Source of the DNA: Longilinea sp964536805
GTDB lineage: Bacteria; Chloroflexota; Anaerolineae; Anaerolineales; Anaerolineaceae
Assembly: GCA_964536805.1 (NCBI GenBank)
Contig: CAZHYQ010000011.1
Span: 22,265 to 86,264 of the forward strand
Reading direction: 5' to 3'
Length of the DNA stretch: 64,000 nucleotides
Part shown: positions 59,013 to 64,000 of the stretch, piece by piece
Layout: every line of letters begins with the position of its first letter
How positions within the stretch are numbered: position 1 is the stretch's first letter
Translations under genes and position numbers: made by a program
The notes under the pieces: model-generated
What the model saw: only the letters and a program-made list of their open reading frames with translations
Databases searched by the model: none
Told to the model about the DNA's origin: nothing

Positions 59013-59936
59013 CTATGAAAGGATTTTCTTCAGCGTTTCAGCGATACGCCGGGCACGAGTTTCCGGCTTTTTGGCATCCTCAATCCAGCGCACGTATTCG
59101 CGCTGGTGGCTGAGTGCCATACTAGCAAAACGAGCCTGTGCTGCTGGTTCGGCAGCCAACGCTTGCAACAGGTCAGCGGGCAGTTGCAGGCTGCGCGGCT
59201 CGCGGTCAGGGGTCAGGCTGGCAGCGATGATCTGCCCGTGTCTCAAGTTGGCGGCGGTCCTAACTTCCTGGTTGATCACCAGATACTGGCGTACTTTATC
59301 TTCCGGAAAAACGGAGCTGCGAAAGCTTGTGCCGTTCAAATTAGCATTGACCGGTTTGCGGCCCTTGCCCAATGCGCGCGGCGAGAAGGCTGGCAGGTGA
59401 ATCAACGCCGAGCCGCCAGCCGGACCGGCCGGTTCGATGCGCGGGGCAAAAATGACCGCTTCATAGAAATGGATATCGCCCTGGTCAACGGCAGACAGCA
59501 GCTCCGATGCCGTTTTTCCCAGCAGCGTATGGCGCAGACCGGGGGCCAGTTCAGCCAGCGGCACGAGCACAAAGGCACGCTCCTGCAGGCGCGGGTGGGG
59601 AATGGTCAGGTGCTCCTGCTCAAACACCTGATTGCCGTAAAAAAGGATATCCAGGTCAATCAGGCGCGGCCCGTAGCGGAAACTGGGCTGGCGGCCGAGG
59701 TCCGCCTCGATGCTTTTCAGCCGCGCCAACAAGGCCAAAGGGTCGGTTTCCGTATTTCCCTGCACGACCATGTTCAAAAAAGCGGGCTGTTCTGTAAAGC
59801 CCCAGGGCGGCGTTTCAAAAACAGGCGAAACGGCCTGGATAACGACAACCGGTAACAACGCCTGCAAGGCAGCCCGCAAGTTCTCCACTCGGTTGCCCAA
59901 ATTGGTGCCAAGGCTTAGAAAAACCGTTTCGCTCAT
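59013..59936 (-). CDS. folK: FolK (HPPK) fused to a DUF1905/YdeI-like domain
   Basis: A 307-residue fusion. Residues 1-~150 are 6-hydroxymethyl-7,8-dihydropterin pyrophosphokinase (LSLGTNLGNR, PPWGFTEQPAFLN, FRYGPRLIDLDILFYG, IPHPRLQERAFVL). From ~155 to the end (coded by 59013-59474) is a DUF1905 beta barrel (FYEAVIFAPRIEP, ALIHLPAF, GRKPVNANLNGTSFRSSV) followed by the YdeI/OmdA-type helix (SHQREYVRWIEDAKKPETRARRI). The frame is continuous with no stop or shift. HPPK alone normally has ~160-170 residues. The second domain has no known folate role. Confidence 0.92.
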   Translation of the reverse strand: MSETVFLSLGTNLGNRVENLRAALQALLPVVVIQAVSPVFETPPWGFTEQPAFLNMVVQGNTETDPLALLARLKSIEADLGRQPSFRYGPRLIDLDILFYGNQVFEQEHLTIPHPRLQERAFVLVPLAELAPGLRHTLLGKTASELLSAVDQGDIHFYEAVIFAPRIEPAGPAGGSALIHLPAFSPRALGKGRKPVNANLNGTSFRSSVFPEDKVRQYLVINQEVRTAANLRHGQIIAASLTPDREPRSLQLPADLLQALAAEPAAQARFASMALSHQREYVRWIEDAKKPETRARRIAETLKKILS

Positions 59937-59943
59937 CGCTCCC

Positions 59944-60549
59944 TCATGCCAGCTCGATCACGGTTGCCAGACCGGCCGAGAACAGCAGCCCAAGGTTCGC
60001 GGGAGCGTTCTCCAAGGCGATGCAAACCCGGTTGAGCTGGGCGGTCAGGTCCAAATCCTGGCGTGGCAGCCACCGCACCGCTGGAAACGACGGCACAAGG
60101 GGGAATTCAATTCCATCCAAGACAGCCGCACAACCATCCAGGGCGGGGTCAATCTCAACCGTTGCCAGGCGGTAGGCCAGCGCGGCGAGAAATTGTTCAG
60201 GGGGAGTGTCCGGGGGGTAACTGAAGCAAGCGCTCAGGCTGGCGCGTGGCAGCAGGTTCCAGCGACCGACCGCGTCTGGCGAAGCCAGCGCGGCCGCATG
60301 CTCGCCGCTGGCCAGCAGCAGCAAATCCAGGGCGCCGCTTTCCAGCGCCTGGCAGGTAAAATGCAGCAGGCGGTGTGAAGCGGAAGGTTCACCCGGCCAG
60401 TGATAAAGCGCTTTAATGGGCAATTCAGGGGCATCGCCCAACATATGCGCTTCCTGAATCCATTCCTGTTTCAATCCGAGCGAGCGCAAGCCGCTGGAAA
60501 ACGCGCCTGACTGCAAAGAAATGTCACCCAACCAGAAGACATCCGCCAT
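59944..60549 (-). CDS. unrecognised protein between hom and folK
   Basis: A 201-residue soluble protein, Ala/Leu-rich. The layout (LDLLLLASGEHAAALAS, then an Arg/Pro-rich middle, ending NLGLLFSAGLATVIELA) faintly recalls thiolase-like half-folds, but no catalytic Cys or His motif is visible, so I give no function. It starts six bases after homoserine dehydrogenase and ends seven bases before folK, so it is an operon member. Confidence 0.75.
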   Translation of the reverse strand: MADVFWLGDISLQSGAFSSGLRSLGLKQEWIQEAHMLGDAPELPIKALYHWPGEPSASHRLLHFTCQALESGALDLLLLASGEHAAALASPDAVGRWNLLPRASLSACFSYPPDTPPEQFLAALAYRLATVEIDPALDGCAAVLDGIEFPLVPSFPAVRWLPRQDLDLTAQLNRVCIALENAPANLGLLFSAGLATVIELA

Positions 60550-60555
60550 GCTGGT

Positions 60556-61590
60556 TTACTTTCCCCGCAAAGCATTGAGCAAATCCGCCAGCAGCCCATA
60601 GGCCGTGGTTTCCGGCCCGGGATTCGATTCGATAATCCCCAACCCTGGCAGTACGTCCATCTCAAATTGGACGTAGGAACTGGTGCCGCTGATGGTGTAC
60701 AGCGGTGAATCCGGCCTGACCCTTTCGGGATGCACGCGCGCCTCGAGAATCTGGCCGCCGCGCCGGCGCGCGCTGCACACCAGCTTCCAGCGTTCGCCAG
60801 CAGCGCGCGCTTCATCCAGCATTTGCGGGGTTATGGCTCGGATGCCTTCACGCTCGACCTGGCGCGGCGTGAGCGGGATGCCCATCAAGACCGTGGCCAG
60901 CGCGGCCACCTTGATGGCGGCGTCCCAGCCGTCCACGTCCGCGCTGGGATCTGTTTCGGCGATGCCGATGGACCGCGCGAAATCGACGGCGGCATCAAAA
61001 CTCTCGCCGGATTCCATGCGTTCAAGCAGCAAATTGGTGCAGGAATTGAGGATGCCTTGAAAACCCTGCAATTCGACGGCTGGCAGCGGCCCACGAAAGA
61101 GCGAAAAGATGGGTGCGCCGTCCATGACGGCCGATTCGAACAGGAAGCGTTTGCCCTGGGCAGCCGCCTGGGCGGTCAATTCGCGGTAGGCATAGACCAC
61201 CGGGCCTTTGTTGGCGGTGATGGCATGCATGCCCTTATTCAGGGCAGCCTGCAGGTGGCTGATGGCGGGCTGGCCGGTATGGTGATTGACCGGCGTGTTT
61301 TCCAGCAGCACCTGGGCCGAACAGGCATAGATGAAATCCACACCGTTGCTCGGGGCTGGTTGGGAAGTCAGCAAGTCCAGCGATTGGCCGCTTTCCATCA
61401 ATTCCAGGGCGCGGTTCAGGTCGATGCCGGCCGAATCGATGGCTGCACCGTGGTGCGCCGTGAAAATGCCGGTCACGATTAAATCCAGACCAAAATCCTT
61501 TTCAAAGACGGCCCTTTTTGCCTGGATCAAGCGGATGAAGGCCTGTCCAACATTGCCAAAACCAAGAAGCGCCAGGGTGACTTGTTTCAT
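60556..61590 (-). CDS. hom: homoserine dehydrogenase without ACT domain
   Basis: A 344-residue NAD(P)-dependent enzyme reducing aspartate semialdehyde to homoserine (Thr/Met pathway). Rossmann motif LALLGFGNVGQAFIRLI, HAITANKGPVVYAYREL, LFESAVMDGAPIF and the catalytic DGWDAAIKVAALA are intact. It stops after the catalytic domain, so the Thr-sensing ACT domain present in many longer forms is missing and feedback inhibition may be absent. AGGAGG precedes the ATG. Confidence 0.94.
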   Translation of the reverse strand: MKQVTLALLGFGNVGQAFIRLIQAKRAVFEKDFGLDLIVTGIFTAHHGAAIDSAGIDLNRALELMESGQSLDLLTSQPAPSNGVDFIYACSAQVLLENTPVNHHTGQPAISHLQAALNKGMHAITANKGPVVYAYRELTAQAAAQGKRFLFESAVMDGAPIFSLFRGPLPAVELQGFQGILNSCTNLLLERMESGESFDAAVDFARSIGIAETDPSADVDGWDAAIKVAALATVLMGIPLTPRQVEREGIRAITPQMLDEARAAGERWKLVCSARRRGGQILEARVHPERVRPDSPLYTISGTSSYVQFEMDVLPGLGIIESNPGPETTAYGLLADLLNALRGK

Positions 61591-61657
61591 TCGAGACCTC
61601 CTGATTATTCACCTGACTGTATTATCCGTCACGGCAGCACGCAATGCAAGCTGGCGG

Positions 61658-62392
61658 CTAAACCGGCGGCCAGGGATAGGGGCGGTTTTGCCGGTCGGGC
61701 AGCGGGAAGACCGGATTGGCCAACAAGGCCTGCCCGCGCGCCGCCAGACGCCGGATTTCGCCCGCGTTCAGCAGCGGTTTCAACGCTGCGCGCAGCGCAC
61801 CATCGCCTGGGTCCAATTCAGCCAGGAACCGGCGAATATCTTCAATCAAGTGCTGCGGAACGGATTGGCCGGCAAAATCCCAGATAACCGTGCGCAATTT
61901 GTCATCCACATGAAAACAAATGCCGTGATCGATCAACCACAGGTAGCCGTCTTCGCCGATCAACAGGTGGCCGCCCTTGCGGTCGGCATTGTTGATCAGC
62001 ACATCAAAAGCCGCGGCCGGTTTCAAGCGCTCTTTTTCAGCGCTGGTAAATGAGAAATAATGGCGGTCCGGATCGTGATTGACAAATAATTGAACGGAAC
62101 CGGAACCCAGCGGACCGCGCTTGCGATAAACCGTTGGCGGCACCAGTTCCCAGCCCAGCGCTTCACTCACCAGGTAGGCGGCGACTTCGCGGCGTGCCAG
62201 GCTGCGTGACGGAAAATCCCACAGCGGCTGCTCGCCGCGCACGGGTTTATAAACCACCCGCAACGCGCCGGCCGGACTTTCCACTTCGCCCAGGAAGGTA
62301 TAATTTGAGCCATTGATGAACTGACCCTGCACGGTTAATGCGCCATTCTGCAGGGCTGCCAGGATGGTGTTTTTATCGCTCTGGGCGGTCAT
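61658..62392 (-). CDS. SCO1664-family PI3/4-kinase-like protein
   Basis: A 244-residue protein of the SCO1664 family, distantly kinase-like. Seen: VYKPVRGEQPLWDFP, an Asn/Asp pair in FDVLINNADRKGGHLL and WLIDHGICF (catalytic-loop and metal-site look). The family is known chiefly from actinobacteria, next to DUF3090 proteins, as here. Function unproven. The ATG at 62392 is preceded by GAGGTG at a longish spacing; a GTG at 62407 lies within that ribosome site and is less likely. Confidence 0.88.
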   Translation of the reverse strand: MTAQSDKNTILAALQNGALTVQGQFINGSNYTFLGEVESPAGALRVVYKPVRGEQPLWDFPSRSLARREVAAYLVSEALGWELVPPTVYRKRGPLGSGSVQLFVNHDPDRHYFSFTSAEKERLKPAAAFDVLINNADRKGGHLLIGEDGYLWLIDHGICFHVDDKLRTVIWDFAGQSVPQHLIEDIRRFLAELDPGDGALRAALKPLLNAGEIRRLAARGQALLANPVFPLPDRQNRPYPWPPV

Positions 62393-62447
62393 CGGGTTTA
62401 CATTCACCTCATGCTGGCTGATAAGCGATCACCAGGCGTGAACAGGA

Positions 62448-62975
62448 TCAATGTTTGTGGCCGTTTTTCTTGGGGCAAAAATGACCGGCCGGATCCATGG
62501 GTTCACCGCATTGCGGGCAGATCTGGCGCCCCCGGCTGGCCACGTCCAGGCCCCAGTGAGTCATGGCGCGCATTTGCGCGCGGGTTGCCCAAAAACGGAC
62601 CACGCTGGCATCTTCCGGCTGCATTTCGCCGCTGAGAATCTCGCGGGCGATCAGGCAAACCAGATCACGGTCCGAGTCGTATGCCAGGCCAACCTCGCCA
62701 ATACGGAATAGCGGGTCGACCGGCGGCAGAATGTGCATTTTGGTCTCATCATAGGCGTCACTGGTTTCCGCCAGGTCCGGGAATTGTTCGCTCACCTCTT
62801 TGAGGAAATCATCCAGTCCAGCCGCCAGACTCTGGATTTGAATTTTCTCAATTAATAAAGTGACCACCCGTTCTGCCTGCAACCCCTGGATATAAAAAAC
62901 GCGCTGGCCCGGCTGCCCAATGGCGTCTGTGGTCAGGTGCGTTACTGGATCAAGATCAATTTCCACTCTGGACAT
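62448..62975 (-). CDS. DUF3090 family protein with zinc-ribbon tail
   Basis: A 175-residue DUF3090 protein (SCO1665-type). Compact beta-rich body (GQRVFYIQGLQAERVVTLLIEK) and VCLIAREIL; the C-terminus carries CPQCGEP..HFCPKKNGHKH, a probable zinc knuckle. Partner of the SCO1664-like gene 55 bases downstream, a pairing conserved in actinobacteria, where a phosphoglycerate-mutase-like gene often joins them; that gene is not in view. GGGAGG nine bases before the ATG. Confidence 0.9.
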   Translation of the reverse strand: MSRVEIDLDPVTHLTTDAIGQPGQRVFYIQGLQAERVVTLLIEKIQIQSLAAGLDDFLKEVSEQFPDLAETSDAYDETKMHILPPVDPLFRIGEVGLAYDSDRDLVCLIAREILSGEMQPEDASVVRFWATRAQMRAMTHWGLDVASRGRQICPQCGEPMDPAGHFCPKKNGHKH

Positions 62976-63036
62976 CGTCGCATGCCTCCCTTGGAATTTG
63001 GCTTAGTATAACATAGGCATGCCTGCCTCTGGAGCG

Positions 63037-63897
63037 TTAGTGGAAACCTTCGGACGAGCGGAAGCGCAATTTGCCGGCGTCCCAACGCAAAGATTGGACC
63101 TGGCCGGCGCTGTTGGTGAGCAGGGGCAGCAGCCGGTCAAACGGTTCGCGGGCAGCGGTGGTATAGTACTTCACCGCGCCGGGCATGCCATCTGAACGAG
63201 ACCAGCCGTGGTTTTCCAGCAGACGTTCCACCTGGCGGGCGACCGCCGGAGCTGGATCAATCACGCGCACATCCGGACCGACGATTTGCTGGATGAGCGG
63301 GATGACAAATGGAAAATGGGTGCAGCCCAACACGACCGTGTCGATGTGCTGTTCCAGCATGGGATTCAAGGCGCGTTCCAAAATTGCGCGCGTTTCGGGT
63401 GTGTCCAGCTCGCCGTTTTCAATGGCTGTGACCAGCCCTGGACAGGTATCCTGCAGAATGGTGACGCCGTTGGCAAAACGTTCCACCACCGAGGCATACA
63501 AGCGGCCCTGGAAGGTGGCCGGGGTGGCGATCACGCCGACGATGCCAGTGCGTGTGGTTTCCGCGGCCGGTTTGACCGCCGGTTCCATGCCGACAAAAGG
63601 CACATCGTCGAATTCAGTGCGTAATTCCTGCAAAGCGGCGGCCGAGGCCGTGTTGCAGGCCACCACGATCAAGTGAGCGCCGCGATCCAGCAAAAACTGG
63701 GTGATGCGTTTGGAAAAACCGCGCACCTCGTCCAGCGTACGCGAGCCGTAGGGAACATGCGCCTGATCGGCCAGAAAAATCACCGGTTGAGCCGGCAGGC
63801 GCTGGCGGATGGCGCGCAGGACGGAAAGCCCGCCGACGCCTGAATCGAATACGCCGATGGGGGCTGCTTTTTCCGCGGGGCTGGATTTATTTTCCAT
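63037..63897 (-). CDS. murI: glutamate racemase
   Basis: A 286-residue enzyme making D-Glu for peptidoglycan. Both catalytic Cys are present in VVACNTASAAAL and LGCTHFPFV; PIGVFDSGVGGLSVLRAI, DQAHVPYG and PGAVKYYTTA complete the family pattern. The start at 63897 (MENKSSP) overlaps the end of the preceding gene by 11 bases; upstream codons belong to that gene. No clear ribosome site, consistent with translational coupling. Confidence 0.95.
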   Translation of the reverse strand: MENKSSPAEKAAPIGVFDSGVGGLSVLRAIRQRLPAQPVIFLADQAHVPYGSRTLDEVRGFSKRITQFLLDRGAHLIVVACNTASAAALQELRTEFDDVPFVGMEPAVKPAAETTRTGIVGVIATPATFQGRLYASVVERFANGVTILQDTCPGLVTAIENGELDTPETRAILERALNPMLEQHIDTVVLGCTHFPFVIPLIQQIVGPDVRVIDPAPAVARQVERLLENHGWSRSDGMPGAVKYYTTAAREPFDRLLPLLTNSAGQVQSLRWDAGKLRFRSSEGFH

Positions 63898-64000
63898 TTG
63901 CGGCTGCATCCATGAAGGCCTTAAAAAGATTGCGCATAGCCTGGTCATCCTGCAGCCATTCCGGGTGCCATTGCACGCCGATGGCAAAGGGATGATCCGG
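63887..64000 (-). CDS. C-terminal end of a peptidase C26/class I glutamine amidotransferase (partial)
   Basis: Only the last 37 codons are in the window; the gene runs off the right edge. FAIGVQWHPEWLQDD carries the His and Glu of the amidotransferase triad (HPE) in the context typical of gamma-glutamyl-GABA hydrolase (PuuD-like) proteins. It ends in TAA inside the first codons of murI. Confidence 0.8.
   Translation of the reverse strand, partial: PDHPFAIGVQWHPEWLQDDQAMRNLFKAFMDAAANGK

Noticed and set aside
1..64000. CRISPR arrays, transposases, phage genes, rRNA
   Set aside because: No regularly spaced direct repeats, no DDE/integrase motifs and no rRNA-like stretches were seen; tRNA-Sec is the only stable RNA gene found.

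Overview
The window looks like part of a chromosome of an anaerobic or facultative Chloroflexota, most likely class Anaerolineae. This is inferred from the gene content: an energy-converting [NiFe] hydrogenase, an outsized SecA, LiaF/DUF5668-type membrane protein arrays, a SCO1664/DUF3090 pair and a huge lipoprotein-type alpha-2-macroglobulin. Base composition is moderately G+C-rich, except for an A+T-rich patch around 53.4-54.6 kb. I see no rRNA, insertion sequence, prophage, CRISPR array or replication origin. Nearly everything is chromosomal housekeeping plus envelope genes, mostly on the minus strand.

1-7.5 kb: a complex-I-like operon (NuoJ-K-L-N-A-B-C-D-H order, last gene cut by the left edge). 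Its NuoD-like subunit keeps both CxxC nickel-binding motifs, so it is a group 4 membrane-bound [NiFe] hydrogenase with two antiporter-type subunits. A near-perfect CRP-type site lies about 41.5 bp upstream of the predicted start of transcription. 7.8-17 kb: a small helical protein, a 1973-residue alpha-2-macroglobulin without the thioester, a circularly permuted family 5 solute-binding lipoprotein, and a PAP2 phosphatase. 17-27.4 kb: a D-Ala-D-Ala ligase-like ATP-grasp enzyme behind a palindromic operator, a chain of micro-ORFs leading into a small membrane protein, tRNA-Sec (selC), an M50 protease, a PLP enzyme of the D-threonine aldolase family, a PolX polymerase with an altered active site on a probably leaderless mRNA, an S51 peptidase coupled to a PP2C-like membrane protein, and a CDF metal exporter behind an attenuator-like hairpin.

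27.6-31.6 kb: four tandem membrane proteins of LiaI/LiaF/DUF5668 type and a SIMPL lipoprotein. 31.6-36.3 kb: glpX, cdsA, uppS, frr, then sufU and a rhodanese. 36.4-47.6 kb: a degenerate P-loop protein with a small partner, a ParB/sulfiredoxin-like protein, a metallophosphoesterase, acpS, an active/inactive M16 protease pair, an FprA-like flavoprotein, an M19 dipeptidase and ribosomal protein S1. 47.7-58 kb: giant SecA and a branched-chain 2-oxoacid dehydrogenase operon (E1alpha, E1beta, E2, E3) split by an A+T-rich methyltransferase gene. 58-64 kb: folP, a folK fusion, an unknown gene, homoserine dehydrogenase, the SCO1664/DUF3090 pair, murI and the end of a C26-type amidotransferase.

The most unusual items are the permuted solute-binding protein, the FolK-DUF1905/YdeI fusion, the PolX active-site change, the micro-ORF relay before the small membrane protein at 18.5 kb, and the promoter architecture of the hydrogenase operon. 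All calls come from reading the sequence; no database search or structure prediction was run.
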